64,000 nt of DNA, taken from assembly GCA_951799445.1 (NCBI GenBank), contig OX637297.1, positions 15,438,001 through 15,502,000 on the forward strand. Reading direction: 5' to 3'. Below the pieces are notes generated by a model, which was not told where the DNA came from, did no database searches, and saw only the letters and a program-made list of their open reading frames with translations. The translations under genes were made by a program, and so were the position numbers. The DNA comes from Pseudisothecium myosuroides. Its lineage: Eukaryota; Streptophyta; Bryopsida; Hypnales; Lembophyllaceae. Below are positions 19,331 through 32,277 of this stretch, piece after piece. The number at the start of each line of letters is the position of its first letter. Position 1 is the stretch's first letter.

Positions 19331-21779
19331 TTTGGTGCCATAAAGTGTTACTTTTATCTGGCGAAAGTTGAAATTTGTTTTGAATTGAATAGTTGAAGAA
19401 GACTCACAGCTTCAGCTTTTTTGTGTTTAGGGGCGTTTTTTGTGCTCTTCGTGATCATGAACCATAGAATGACTAGATTTTTTTTTGAAACTACGGGGTC
19501 CCACACTAATTTCTTCAGAATGTACACCTTGTAATTTTTTTTAGTTATTGTTTAGGGAAGCAATACTTTTGAGTTAGGTATTACTATAGTTGAAACTTAT
19601 GAGATTCCAAAATTAAATGCAAATGAAAAAAGTTTTAGAAATATTTGTTACTTGGCTTTTGTGGCTTATAAAATAGCGTAGTGTTTTCTGTTCACGCCGA
19701 GATTTAAGACACTAGGGCACAAATTTTTTGTGCTTTGTATCAATAAAAATTGTTTAGAGTACTTTCAACTTCACTTGCACAATTTAACAATTTAATTATT
19801 ATTTTGAATATGAAATTCATGAAGAAAAAAAAATGTGCATGTTTAAAATAATCCCCACATGCAAAATCCATGTAGGAATTAAATTATTGCACCTCATTTA
19901 AGAGGAGTTAAGTAAAAAATTGTAAATTATCCGCGGTTGCCTTATAGTTAATGGAATTGAATTCTAAATGTCATGAAATTTAATGACCATTCGAGGAAGA
20001 AAAAATTGTGCAAGTAGTAAATAATTTGTGCATGCAAAATAAATGTGGGGATGAAATTCTTGCAACTACTATGAAATAAGTAATTTCATTTTATTTCTTC
20101 ATGAACTGAATGCGGTGATGGATTTGAAATTGCCTACTAGAATATGTCGAGCTTGTATATTATGTATTTCCTACCCATGTGCACTTATTTCATGAGTAAT
20201 GAAATTATGGTTCTCTAAAATACAAGGCATGGACCATTTTTAGATAGTTAAGTAGCAAATTTAAAAAAAAAAAAAAAAAAAAATGCGGCCAGAAATTTGA
20301 AAGTGAAGTGTATACTATGTCTAATTTCTACATTTTCTTTCTACACCCACTTGTACTTATTTCATGAGTCATGAAATTATGGTTTTGTATAATGCATAAC
20401 TTGATTATTTTTTCTTCAGTTATATACCAAATTTTAAAAAATGGGTCACGAATAAAATAATAATTGCCAGCATAACTGCCTTCCATTTCAACCAGTGTGG
20501 CACTTGAAATCAATGATGACTTCTATGTTGGGCGGTATCATTTGGAATGCATGGCGGCACCTTGTAAATGGTTTATCTTAATCATTCATTTGGGGCACTT
20601 CTAAACAATGATTGATGGCTTGCACGTGAAACGGTACAATTAGGAATGCATGGCGGCTCATTGTAAGTGGTTTCTCTTCTTATGAATGCTAATGATTTGA
20701 TATGAATATGGAGTGTCATGGCCCATACCAGTCAACAAACTCACACTTGATGATTGAGAAATTTTAATCATATTAGTGAGAATTCTAAAATAAAATTGTG
20801 TCATATCATTTTCTAAGGTCACTCATGTTTTTCTACTAATCAATCAAGTATATAGTACTAATATTCATATGCATACTCTAGAATACTTACATACAGTTAG
20901 TACAGTCATTCACTTTTAGATTTCATATATAAATTCATTGAAAATGATTGTATACTTCTAGAATGATTAAATTGAATAATTTCTATTTCATGCCATTCAA
21001 AATCAAATTAGTAAAGAATAATAGGAATTGCATAAATCAAAGAATGATGCTCATACATTCTAAATTGACCTGTACAATATTAACAATTTCTATGATTTTT
21101 GGCACTGAAGTTTTTTCTAAATACAAGCCTGAAATTATGACTCATATTTGTTTAAAAACAGATTATTTTGTACAGTTTCAAAAAAAAAAATTAGGCATTT
21201 TTTGCGGGAGGATAATGCGGGGCCCCGTTCATTCCAAATTTTTTTTATTGCACAAAGAGATGGTTTTGAAATAGATATATAAATAGAATATTGATTTTGA
21301 TTCTAAATCCTAAAACTATTCACAACTTTCTGAAATTGGAAATGAATGGAGATTCTATATATTTAATGTCCAAGATGATCAAGTTCTAAAGATTTTCGTA
21401 TGTGAATGCTACAAAAAAATACCCTAAACTTCAGAAAAAATTTCGTATTTGGAATCAAAAATAATATTCCATTTGTACCCAATCATTTCAAATCCATCTC
21501 CACATGCTTTACAAAAAGTTGGGAATGAACGGGGGCCCTGTGCTATAATGTCCACAATTATCAAATGTCATGAATTTTTGTACTAACGTGAATACTTTTA
21601 AAAAAATTTGACCAAGTTGTAAATATTCTTAGGACATAGAATCCAACAAATTATGCCACAGACTTATACCCATTTCAAATCACTTTCCACGTGAATTATT
21701 TACAGGAAATTGGGTATTGACAAAAAATGTGGCTATAGATTTGAATGTAAAGTTTATATTATTTTGAAATTACACTACA
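19331..21779. other. AT-rich region, no gene seen
   Basis: About 2.4 kb with no coding signal. It contains a poly-A tract (20262-20282) and isolated fragments of satellite-like words (ATGTCATGAAATTTAATG at about 19968). The ORFs are short and shared by no other copy. Confidence 0.5.
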
Positions 21780-23540
21780 TTTCGCCTACATTACATTTGA
21801 ATCCATGTGGAGATTATTTTTTTGCCCTTTTTTTGAAAGAAGAAAAAAATAGAACCCAAAACCATGAACTATACTTAGTGGAATTTGAATCGAAATGTCA
21901 TGAAATTTAATGGCGAGTGGAGGAGTGAAAAAAATGTGCAAGTTGTAAATAATTTGCACTTGGAGAATCCATGTGCAGATTAATTTTTTGCCCTTTTCTT
22001 GAAAGAGGAAAAAAATAGAACCAAAAACCATGAACTGTACTTAGTGGAACTTGAATCGAAATGTCATGAAATTCAATGGTGAGTGGAGGAGTGAAAAAAA
22101 TATACAAGTTGTAATTTTGTAAATAATCTCCACTTGGAGAATCCATGTGGAGATTATTTTTTTGCCCTTTTCTTGGAAGAGGAAAAAAATAGAACCAAAA
22201 ACCATGAACTGTACTTAATGCAACTTGAATCGAAATGTCATGAAATTTAATGGCGAGTTTAGGGTTGAAAAAAATGTGCAAGTTGTAAATAAACTCCACT
22301 TAGAGAATCCATGTGGAGATTCATTTTTTGCCCTTTTTTTGGTAGAGGAAAAAAATAGAACCAAAAACCATGAACTATACTTAGTGGAACTTGAATCCAA
22401 ATGTCAAGAAATTTAATGGCGAGTGGAGGAGTGAAAAAAATGTGCAAGTTGTAAATAATCTCCACTTGGAGAATCCATGTGGAGATTATTTTTTTTCCCT
22501 TTTTTTGGAAGAGGAAAAAAATAGAACCAAAAACCATGAATTGTACTTAGTGGAACTTGAATCCAAATGTCATGAAATTTAATGGCAAGTGGAGGAGTTA
22601 AGAAAAATGTGCAAGTTGTAAATAATCTCCACTTGGAGAATCCATGTGGAGATTATTTTTTTGCCCTTTTTTTGGAAGAGGAAAAAAATAGAATCAAAAA
22701 CCATGAACTGTATTTAGTGGAATTTGAATCCAAATGTCATGAAATTTAATGGCAAGTGGAGGAGTTAAGAAAAATGTGCAAGTTGTAAATAATCTCTACT
22801 TGGAGAATCCATGTGGAGATTATTTTTTTGCCCTTTTTTTGGAAGAGGAAAAAAATAGAACCAAAAACCATGAACTGTACTTAGTGGAACTTGAATCCAA
22901 ATGTCATAAAATTTAATGGCAAGTGGAGGAGTTAAGAAAAATGTGCAAGTTGTAAATAATCTCCACTTGGAGAATCCATGTGGAGATTATTTTTTTGCCC
23001 TTTTTTTGGAAGAGGAAAAAAATAGAACCAAAAACCATGAACTGTACTTAGTGGAACTTGAATCCAAATGTCATGAAATTTAATGGCAAGTGGAGGAGTT
23101 AAGAAAAATGTGCAAGTTGTAAATAATCTCCACTTGGAGAATCCATGTGGGGATTAATTTCGTGCCCTTATTCTTTAAAGACAAAAAAAAATGAACTAAA
23201 AACCATAAAGTGTACTTAGAGGAACTCAAATCCAAGTGTCATGAAGTTTAATGGCGAGTGGAGGAGTAAAGAAAATGTGGAAGTTGTAAATACTTTCCAC
23301 TTGGAGAATTTATGAAAAGATTAATTCCTTGCACTTACTTTTGAAAGTGAAAAGTAAATAAAAAGTAATCCATAAATTTGCTGTACTTAGTGGAACTTGA
23401 ATCCAAATGTCATGAAATTTAATGGCGAGTGGAGGAGTGAAAGAAATTGGAAGTTGTAAGTAATTTCCACTTGGGGAAATCCATCCATGTGGACATTAAT
23501 TTTGTACCTTTATTTTTTAAAGGAAAAAAAGTTGAACCTA
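21780..23540 (+). repeat. Satellite S array, about 10-11 units of ~167 bp
   Basis: GAGAATCCATGTGGAGATT recurs about every 165-169 bp (near 21964, 22136, 22302, 22467, 22636, 22802, 22971, 23137) with diverged units at both edges. Each unit holds the inverted repeat AATCTCCAC..GTGGAGATT around a ~13-nt spacer, plus GAACCAAAAACCATGAACTG and AATGTCATGAAATTTAATGG. The period is not a multiple of three, and the apparent ORFs on both strands are products of the repeat. Unit length is typical of plant centromeric or heterochromatic satellites. Confidence 0.95.
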
Positions 23541-23770
23541 AAACTAGTACTATTTCCTCACCCAAATTTTTCATATGAATATGTGAATGAAGTCATCAAA
23601 TTGGGATGATGAAGTGCACGAATTTGATTGAAAAGTATTTTTTGGTCTAGAACATGGAAAATGAAGAATTATACACTACTTCCATCATCAAAATTTAGTG
23701 TAGTCTTTTTCCGTGGCCACATCCAAATCAAAAATAAAAGTATTTTTCAAGAACAAAAATAATTCCTAAA
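23541..23770. other. AT-rich DNA after the satellite
   Basis: No gene or repeat recognised. Confidence 0.4.
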
Positions 23771-24410
23771 TCCATAACTATCCCTTTGTAGCTACAAATG
23801 CCACAAAACTAATCCTGAGCATCCGTTCTCGTTGTGGGCTTTTCAATGGTACCAAGAACGTGGGGAATTGACACACAGTTCAAAAGATACATAATTTAGC
23901 ATAAATTAGTAATTTGTAAGATAAAAAAACAACTTAAAATTTCAATAACTTTCGTAGCACCATGGGTCCAAACACCACAAAACAAAGCCCGAGAACCCTT
24001 CCTAAAATTAAATCTGAACGTAACAAACGAACAAAAGAAAACAAAACAAACGGCCAAACTTAAGGTGTGGACTAGTATAGCCCTGTGCCGTTTCCACAGC
24101 CCAAACAAAAGTAAAAGTCATTTTAAGAACAACAAATAACTCAAAATTACATAACTTTCCCACTGTCGGTCTAATTGCCACAAAACAAACCGCGTGCACC
24201 CCACTTGGCCAAGGGCTTTCCAACCATGTGACAATACTTATTTTAGCATAATTTAGTAATTTTTAAAAACCAAAAATAATTCAAAATTGAAGAACTTTCC
24301 CACTGTAGGTCGAAATGCCACCAAACCAAGCCCGTGCATCCCTCCTCACCGAGGTCTTTCCGACGGTACCAAGCATGCCACCGGGGACGCATGGTTTGGA
24401 AGATCTAAAC
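23771..24410. repeat. Four degenerate ~140-205 bp repeats
   Basis: A block with 'ataacttt..gccacaaaacaaagcccg..cc' recurs near 23775, 23945, 24150 and 24290, followed by 'accaag' or 'aaccatgtg' and 'atttagcataa..tagtaattt'. The irregular spacing suggests old tandem duplication. Confidence 0.7.
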
Positions 24411-26431
24411 GTAACAAATAAAACAAAACAAAACAAATAAAAAATAGACTCTCTTATTAAAGTATGGATGGAGTTGAGGGCCATCCTTGCACTTTCTCAA
24501 AAACTTCGAAAAATTGCTAGTTCCACGAAGCAGGCTTGGGCAAGCAGGTTCGGGCTGGGGCTGTGGTTCGGCTGGAACGCAGGCTTGGGCAGGCAAGTTC
24601 GGGCCGAGGCTGTCGTCCGGCAGGCCCGAAAGTAGGCTTGGTTGGTCGTCGTCCTCCTTCGAAGGCGGCGTCAGGGTTTCTTGTGAATTCGCTTTTTTTT
24701 CCTCGTTGATCCAGACGCAGCGACTTTTGAGCTGACATCTTCTGTCTTCCTTCCACACTCCTCCTTTCTAGGGTTTCGTTGCAGTGCTTGAATTTGCTCT
24801 CACAAGCCAATGTGGCAAGATTTTCGGTGTCTCGTACTGTGTGGAAGCAGTTTTAGAATTCTCCTCGTTTTTGAGAGCGTTTGTCTGAATTTGGTGCATC
24901 TTTGGGGGCTTCGACTTCTTCCACTTCTGGCTTCTGTAGGGTGGGGTTCTAGCTCGCGTTCTTTGGCAGCTTGAAGAGGAGCCTGCGAGATTTTTCAGTC
25001 GCTGCGACTTCTATGGACAGTTCTTCTTATTGGCGATTTTGGGAGTGAGCTTGCGAAATTTTTCAGTCGCTGCGACTCAAGTGGACGTTTGTTTTTATCG
25101 ACGAGTTGTTTTGATCGGGTGGTTCTTTTGAGCAATTTTGGAGCGATTTTCTAACGAGTTTGGAGTGAGTGCCTTCACTTCTGGATTCTCGTATTCAGGT
25201 ATGTTGCATTCATTCCAAACCTTGACGTGTATAGGAATTTGTGTTCCCCTGCTAATTGTATTCTACTATCAGTTCAATTCGTTCCACTTGCAATTGGTCT
25301 CTGTTTGGATCATTTACAGATTCATGAAATTCGTCGATATTACTAGAACTATGGCAGCATGCCAAGCCCTACTCCCATTGCCATCTGTGGCTAGGGTGCC
25401 TGCCCAGGCAAGCCCTAAGGCTTTTACGCTTATGCCTTCCCCTTCTCGCCTCTGACCTCGGAGTGTGCGTGACCTCTTTCGCATGAAGGTCACACGAGCT
25501 TGCAGGAAAGCAACAGAGCAGCCCCGCGCTAGGTTGGGTGGAGATGTAAGTTGTCATTCTAGGTTACATCGTTTGCTGAAATTTCTCGGGCTTCTTGCGA
25601 ACGTTTTTCATGTCGGTGTTCATTTTCGCTACGACTTCTAGCGCCTGTGACCACCGAGGCTTTTGAGCCAAACCCTAGGGCATCTATGCTGTTTCTAGAA
25701 TGACTTCTATGTTTTTTTCTCTTTGTTGTTTTATCTCTTTGCTGTTCTTCTGAGGTTCTACCGTGAGTGCAAAATTAAGTTGGTGGTAATTAGTTTTTTG
25801 AGATTTACGTGTCAGGAGTTGGAGGCAGCACCTATTTTTGAACATAAATTTAAACCCTAGGGCGTACTAAGTGTGGTTTATTTTATCTCTTTGCACTGTT
25901 TGTCACAAGCATTTGATTGATGTGGTTTTGTACAGTCCTGGAATTCATAGTCTACTTCAGTCTGAACTCATGAGCACGGAAGTTAAGTTGAGGTTTTGTG
26001 ACATGGTTGCAGACTGAGAAGTTGTTGGATTCATACGAGTTTGGCAAGAAGGAGGTGGACGCCCGCAGGCTGAAGAGCGTTCAGTAATAAGAGAGAAAAA
26101 TCTTTCTTAAACAGGTTTGTATTTGTTTCCCATTAAGGTTTAAGGTTTAGGGTTTCTTCATTGTTGTTATTCTTTTTACTTCTCTCTTTTACAGCAAGTG
26201 CTATCTTTTTATGTGAATTGTCTGTACTCTCATTTTAAGAAAAAATTCTACCTTTGCCAATGCAGGAATCGAAGGCAGTTTTTAACATTTGTCTTACAAA
26301 TTTGTGGATAAGCGCTTCATTCAGTTGTGAGATCTCAGCTGTGAGCTCTCACGTAAGTGTCATGTGCATTGTCTCTCCCAAAATCACAGTTTTGCTTGTC
26401 TTTGCAGTGGTCTTTCTTCAGTAGGAGCAGT
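24411..26431. other. Unassigned region, possibly 5' part of the gene at 30721
   Basis: G/C-rich between 24500 and 25130 with TCAGTCGCTGCGACT twice (24993 and 25067), then mixed DNA. Several intron-border-like sequences (GCAG, GTAAG) occur, and one short open stretch at 26011-26075 reads QTEKLLDSYEFGKKEVDARR. No family recognised. It could hold promoter and 5' exons of the gene that resumes at 30721 once A3 is removed. The last five bases, GCAGT, are the left A3 duplication. Confidence 0.3.
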
Positions 26432-26660
26432 TGTCGTAGTGTAAATTTTTGGTTTTTCTAAGTTACTTAAAATTTGGAACGGAAACCGTTGCCAGGGATC
26501 CGGATTTGTGTAAAGAGGTAACGGAAAACCGGAATTTAACTACGGAACGGAAATAGTGGACAATCCGGATTCGATCGAAATCTAACTCGAATTAGAGTTG
26601 GAGCGGATCTGAGTTGGATCGGATTAGGTCTGGATCGGATTTGGTCATGATGACAGATCA

Positions 26661-26673
26661 GACTATAAATAGG
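26661..26673 (+). promoter_or_regulatory. TATA box upstream of the A3 ORF
   Basis: GACTATAAATAGG, a canonical plant TATA box, about 290 bp upstream of the ORF ATG. Confidence 0.65.
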
Positions 26674-26957
26674 CTGACCAGTCCAGTTGCCACTCTTTTT
26701 CAAACTTCGTTTGTTGGAAAGCGTTCTCTCTACGTATACTTATCTCTCTTCCCAGCACTTTGCTTTCTTGTTTTGTGAGTATGACTGTGTGAGCGTGTTG
26801 GTTTGTTAGTGGACAGGTGTGCGCAGTGCGTTAGTGTGTGCTGCAGGGTTAGTAGTATTCCGGTTGAGATCGGAAGAGAGAAGTGAGGAAACGAGACGTG
26901 CGGCTAGGAGAGAGAAAGGTAGCCTCGGTGAGAATCCGGTTAGCACAGCGCGTGTCC

Positions 26958-28729
26958 ATGTCTCAGCTCCGCAAGTGCAGAGCAGGACTGTCCAGTTCCT
27001 CCGTAGTAGAAGTTAAACTCCGGAAGGTGAATCCACTCATTCTCTCAGGAGAGGAGGAGAAGGCCAACCTCATGGAGGATCTCGCCACGATGGGTTGCGG
27101 AGGACTGATAGATAAACCCTGGGGGTTTAGAGAGGAACGGATGATTCGAGAGCTGTTGGAAAAACTCTCAAATCAATTCGACAACACCCTCCTCAGAATT
27201 TCGGGCAGTTGGACGGAAGAGATGTGGAGGGCAGTATACGACTTCCAGTTGGGAGGCCGAAGAATGGCCACCTCGAAGGAAGGATACACCCGAGGGAAGT
27301 TCTGGAGCAACGTGGACTCGAAGGATGGGCATGCGATCATGGATTGTTTGGATGACCGGCATCGCAACCTTTTGCAATTTCTGGTTCCGATCATCCACCC
27401 GGAGAAGCCAACGAGGGTGACAATAGCCATCGGGAACCTGATTTTTGGAGCCCTGAGTGGGGAACGGAAAGTAGACTGGGCCCAAATCTTTTCCGATCTG
27501 GTAGGCCATCTGGTTCCAAAGATCGGAGGAAGTAGGCCTACACCATTGAGCCCCTACATCTTCCATCTTTACAAGCACAACCAGCTCCTCACGGACACAG
27601 AGGAGAAGGAGTGGAATACTCAGGAGGTACTCCTGAAGTATGGGGAATCGGAAATGGAGGACGAGCAGGAGGACGGATCCGGTTCTGATGAAGAAGAAGA
27701 AGAAGAGCAACACCGGCCGCAGAACAAGCGGCAGAAGACGACGCCTCCTCACCAGAGAGGAACCCCAACCCCTCCGGGTGAGACATCCGACCCTAGGAAG
27801 AGACCAGAATTTGAAGGACCGGGTTCTTCCGGATCGGATCCGAAGGATCCGTTCAACTAACTGATCAACATCCTTAGCGATGTGCAAGCGGATTGGGAGG
27901 TCAAGAAGCGAGTTATGACCCAGATCGGAGAGTTGGTGGGTGCACCAGCGGATAGAAACCTCGCGACAGTGGTTGCAGAGTACATCTCCAGCCCGGATGA
28001 GATCCAGAAGCAAGAAGCGGAGATTCGACGACTTCAGGAGGAAGTCGAGACGTTGAAGACAGAACTTTTCATTGTCAAGGAGGACATGACCACCACACGG
28101 GAGATGGCGGAGGCAACACGCAAAGTAGCGGAGGAGGTGAAGGCCACTTTTGGGAAAACCGGAGAGGCCACCACCAAGGCAAAGCTATTTGATGAGGGAG
28201 TACTCAGGGACAAGAAGTTATCCAGTGCCCAGTTGGTTCAGATCTTGATTGACTACTCTGAAAAGGTAGAGTTGGTAATGGTGGAAGCATGGGAGACAGC
28301 CGACTGGATGAAAGTAAGCAGCCGGAAGCTAACCGGAGTGACGTTTCCAGGGAGTTCTGTCTTTCGGACCTCTCGATGCCGGAGTCTTTCCCGACTGTTG
28401 GCATCCAAACCGAGGGGAAGGATCGTACTTCCCAGTCAAAGAAGAGTGGATGGAAACTTGCGAACACCATCAACTTAGATTCATCGCCGGGGTCTGATCT
28501 CCCAAAACGTGAAGCCGGGGAGCGGAACCGGAATCTGACGGAAGTCTTCGACCAGTTGGGAACGGAAACGCCCAGGAGTCCCACACTGAACCAGGGTCAG
28601 GATCAAAGTATGGATCAGACCCCGGATTAGGGTGCAGATCAAGGTCCGGATCAGAGTGTGGACTAAGGTTTGGACCAAGATATGGATGTAGGAACGGATC
28701 AAGGAGTAGATCCGGTTATGATAGGATAG
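26958..28729 (+). pseudogene. Gag-like ORF of A3, broken
   Basis: Starts with MSQLRK (26958), the equivalent of the A1 start. Open to a TAA (27858-27860) at the same FN-Q position where A1 has TAG and A2 has CAG. It reopens to about 28346, where a 1-base indel shifts the frame, and continues in the second frame to TAG 28729 with further stops at 28628 (TAG) and 28664 (TAA). Globular domain, acidic linker (SDEEEEEEQ), coiled coil and Gln/Asp tail are all recognisable. Confidence 0.75.
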
Positions 28730-28890
28730 GTAGGAATTAGTTTTGTAAATATTTGTTAGGATGGACCGGACCGGATTTGATCCGGTCTGTCTGGTTAGGA
28801 TCGGGTGTTGTCCGGTCTGACCGGCTCGGCAGGGACTGAAAGTTTTGCGCGGACTTTTGGGGCCCCTTTTTGTTGACTTTGAGTTTTAAA

Positions 28891-28922
28891 ATGTATATAA
28901 GTCAGTCTCTGCGAAGGAGATT
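28891..28922 (+). promoter_or_regulatory. Second TATA-like box plus hairpin in A3
   Basis: ATGTATATAA followed by AGTCTC-7 nt-GAGATT (28904-28909 and 28917-28922). The one substitution against A1 leaves a G-U pair, so the RNA stem is kept. Confidence 0.6.
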
Positions 28923-29355
28923 AGGAGTCTTTTCTCTTGAGTTTTTGTGTATTTTCTATTAGTTTCTTGTTGTACGTCTCTCCCACGCATGGCAGGGCTG
29001 TTTGGTGAGGAGTTAGGAAGATGCATGAAGATTCTAGAGTGATTTCTCCCCTTGATGTTATTGTTTTGCTCTTATGTGCAAGTGAGTGGGTATTCTAAGT
29101 GTTGGGAGTGGATTTCAGTTCCTCAGCACTTCTACAGTTTAGGATTCCGGGTGAGAAAACCGTTGTTAGGCTAGGCAGATAGGGAAGGAATCCTTAGTCG
29201 CGCTAGAGCTCCTGGGTAGGAAATCCGGTTGAGTGTCCGATCTCCTGTGAGGTCTTGCTGCCCTAGTTGGTAAACGGAAGAATTTTAGCTGATGTTGGAA
29301 CGGACGAGTTCACTTGTAACCGCCTAACTTCGCACGGAGGGAACTTGGTGTCAAG

Positions 29356-29577
29356 GTCGTTGTAGTATGAGAGGATCATACGGGGGGTCTTTGTGTGACC
29401 TGCAATCCAGATTGCTATCTGGGTGGCTAAGAGAGATCAAACCGGATCTGAGCTAGTGTAGGAAGTAGCAGAATAGAGAAGTGGGTCTTCAACCACTATA
29501 AGTCACGGAAGGAGTGGCGAGCCTGCCACTTTCAAAAGCAAGCGGCGATCCCTTTGATGGTGAAACAGAGGCTAAAC
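29356..29577 (+). other. Conserved 3' module of A3
   Basis: GTCGTTGTAGTA (29356-29367), GTGTGACC, and the three hairpins of A1. The last reads CCTTTG/CAGAGG (one U-G pair instead of C-G) followed by CTAAAC. Confidence 0.65.
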
Positions 29578-29934
29578 TAAACCAGATTGGAGTGGGAGTG
29601 TGTGTGAGAGGACCGGAACGGATTGGTCCAAAGGAGTACCAGGATCGGAAGTTAGAAGATCCTGGGTTGTGGTAGTTTTACAGGACTGGATAGCTGGATA
29701 GACTGGAAGCGATAGAGGGAGGTCTGTTCGTAGTTTTCTGTGTTTTGGTGTTTCCGGTTTTAGATCTAGGACCGGAAAAGTGGAATTTGGATACTGACTG
29801 AGCTTAGGAGCGAAATAGAGCTAGACACTTCACAGAATCTCGTGGGTTTGATCTTTAGAGTCATTTTGTTATGCTTTAGAGTGGTTTTTGGGAGTATAAC
29901 AGGGAATTCACTTACTCTGTGCTGCGACAGCAAT

Positions 29935-30095
29935 GAAAGATAGATTAGGGTTTAGTACCTGCATTTTAGATTTCACAGGTTTAGAAAACGTAGATTAGGG
30001 TTTAGTACCCAAATTTCATATTTTCACAGGTTTAGGAAAGGTAGATTCGGTTTTAGTACCTGCAGTTCGGATTTTTGCAGGCCCCGCGCTAGGGC
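29935..30095. repeat. ~50-bp tandem repeat, three copies
   Basis: 'GTAGATT(a/c)GGGTTTAGTACC..TTTTCACAGGTTTAG' occurs near 29940, 29990 and 30040. Non-coding, next to the A3 insertion. Confidence 0.8.
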
Positions 30096-30100
30096 TGGTA

Positions 30101-30692
30101 TATAGTCGCCTCGAGGATACCTGCTAATAAACATTATATCACGCTTTTGATATCATCAAGTTGAAGATATACCTACCCTAAAAGCATTTATCAAAAGTTT
30201 AATACAAAAAAGCTTCATTGTAGAAGTTATAGTCGACTCGACGATAAGGACCCAACCTCCAGCCAACCTAACTATTTAAAAAGACGAGGGCTATCATCGA
30301 CACGAGGATAAGGACCGAACCTCCAGCTAACAGAAGAAGCAGCAGTAGAAGTAGGAAAACCGTAGAATACAATGTACTGCAGTATAGTCAATCCGACAAT
30401 AACAGTAAAAACCCGTAGAAGCAAGTCTCCAGAGCAACAACACAAGACCTACTAAAACCGTAAAACCAAACCATCTATAAACCAAAGAGTCTGTCGTAGT
30501 AGCAAAAAAAATATGCAAAAACCTCGAACGTTCTATAGTCGAGTCGATGATAACAACCCAAAAGAAGACAGCAACAAAGAGCCGACAACTGCTAAAAACT
30601 AAATCATCACGAAAACAAATTAGGAAAAACCTCCAAGTAACTATAAAGGGTCTACCACACCACCTCCCTAAGTATTGTTGACTCGACAATAA
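30101..30692 (+). repeat. Array of dispersed 'TATAGTCGACTCGAGGATA' motifs (right)
   Basis: Copies or variants at 30101 (TATAGTCGCCTCGAGGATAC), 30229, 30289, 30383, 30533 and 30674, spaced 57-151 bp apart. They end at an acceptor-like GTGTTCAG just before the first open exon. Related copies sit inside the downstream introns (32174; 38083, 38135, 38211). They appear in the non-coding segments and not in the exons. Confidence 0.7.
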
Positions 30693-30728
30693 CCAAGCTA
30701 ATATTGTCCGCGTGTAAACTGTGTTCAG

Positions 30729-32154
30729 GATTCAAGAGATGGAAGTTGATGACACATACAACTATGAAAGTATCGAGCGTCACCTCGAACCCTTCGTAAA
30801 TCCATTAAATGACGAGCCATTCATCTCTGAAATGGAGGGTAGCTACGGAAGCCTGTGGCAGTTCAAGGAGCACATAGCGACATGGAATTTCGGGATGAAC
30901 AGGTGGAAAAAGTACATATACCTGCAGTACAGAACGACGGGCCAAACTAAGTACGTATCGTGGAACATGAATAAGAAGGTCATGATCATCAGCCACCACC
31001 ACAAAAATTACGTCGTCGTCGCTCTCCGCGAAGTAAACAAAAACAGAGATCCTAGAAAGCACTGCCACTCCATAGTCATAAATGTTTGCTCCAACCATAG
31101 AAAGTTCGACCTCGAGAACTTGATGACCTTCCTTGACGGATCGCAAATGGACTCCCTCAATGACGAGTTCAAGGCACTTGGCTACGTTCCTTAGGTGGAA
31201 ACTACGGCACAAGAAAACGCCACCAGACTGCAGTTGATCTTCCAGACACTTGATCGATACGCCGGGGCCCATGTAGAGCCCCTCCCAGGCATGGGGGGGA
31301 ACGTTGTCCGAGAACGTCGAGCCCTCAATAGCGCAACACAGCAACCTCCATCTGACGCCACAGAGGAAGGAAGTCAGGGTACCAGACCAAGTTAGAGGAG
31401 GTCCGTGTCCCGGAAACGGGACGAAACAAACTCCGGAGGGATAGAGACCACCAGAAAGAGGAAGAGGAGTATTCGTGGCAAAACTGTAGGCGCTGGGAGC
31501 TCCGGATCAGCACTGACACAAGTCGAAGCTGGTCAACCAAAAGAGCCGCTTGAAAAATACCAGAGGCACGCCATCATTCAGAGAGCATTCTGGGCAGAGC
31601 ACAAAAGCTGCTTTCTCTTCAAAAACGCAACGAAGACTGTAGACATCAAGCAGTGCATCATCGCTAGAGACGAGTACGTGATTCGCGCATTGCAGAGGGA
31701 CTCGATTGACAAAAACAAGGACTTCCTCGTCATGCTCGTCAACATCAGGCAGCGGCAAAAATCTGCGTCACGCCTGTCAATCATAAAAAGGAGTTGCTCA
31801 TGAATAAGCCGACATCGTGGGACCAAATCAAGAATTTGCAGTTCATGATTATAAACGGTCAGCACAGTATCACTGCTTCAAAAGAGTTGCAGATCTCTGG
31901 CTGCGGTGAAGATCAAAAAGTGGAGCTGCAAAGATGGGACGCATACATTGTGTAGACTCAGGATGCCAACAAGTTGCGGAAATTATCCCAGTTCTACAAC
32001 GCAACAAATCATCTTGAATTTGCGTAGCCCACCTGGGGAAACCACATAGTCAGCTGCCGAAACATCTGGATCACTTGCAAGCGCCCGACAAACGGCCCAA
32101 AAGAGAATGCTAACTGGCGGAACAAGTCCATCTATAATATTAACAACTACAAGG
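30729..32154 (+). pseudogene. ParB-like N-terminal part of a decayed gene (exon 1)
   Basis: Follows an acceptor-like GTGTTCAG. One frame runs from MEVDD (30739) with TAG at 31192 and 31393, past a basic RKRKRS segment, into KTVDIKQCIIARDEYVIRAL. A 1-base indel near 31765 shifts the frame, which continues with INGQHSITASKEL (31851-31889), then TAG at 31953 and 32025, and the exon ends at a donor GTAAAA (32155). The 'VDI..(about 60 residues)..INGQHS.TASKEL' spacing and the following helix with 'FYNATNH' resemble ParB/sulfiredoxin-type nuclease domains. This is a motif-level inference. Every interior stop here is TAG. Confidence 0.4.
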
Positions 32155-32277
32155 TAAAAATCTAACCCTTTTGCTTATAGTTGGTTCGACGATAGTGGCT
32201 TGTTCTTAAAGTCATGTAAATTTCAGGTCTAGTACTGTTTAAATCCTGATCTAACTGTTGATATTATCCTCTAGTCG
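32155..32277 (+). other. Intron of the ParB-like gene with one motif copy
   Basis: GTAAAA..CTCTAG borders around AT-rich DNA. It contains TATAGTTGGTTCGACGATAG (32174), a variant of the dispersed motif. Confidence 0.5.

Larger units (their letters stand above)
26432..29929 (+). mobile_element. A3: complete family-A element, 3498 bp
   Basis: Starts TGTCGTAGTGTAAATTTTTGG and ends GTGCTGCGACA. The flanks GCAGT (26427-26431) and GCAAT (29930-29934) are a 5-bp duplication with one mismatch. Collinear with A1: TATA-like box at 26664, ORF 26958-28729, TATA plus hairpin at 28894-28922, 3' module from 29356. Confidence 0.9.

Noticed and set aside
21786..22582. ORFs of 60-130 codons in the satellite reading like membrane-rich peptides
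   Set aside because: The ~167-bp period is not a multiple of three, and the same peptide words reappear in other frames and orientations. They are repeat by-products.
21780..23540. CRISPR-like array
   Set aside because: Repeats are long, adjacent and without unique spacers, in a plant context.
24487..24810. Pro-rich ORFs around 24500-24800 on both strands
   Set aside because: They come from a short imperfect internal repeat (CAGGCTTGGGCA / GTTCGGGC) and have no domain.
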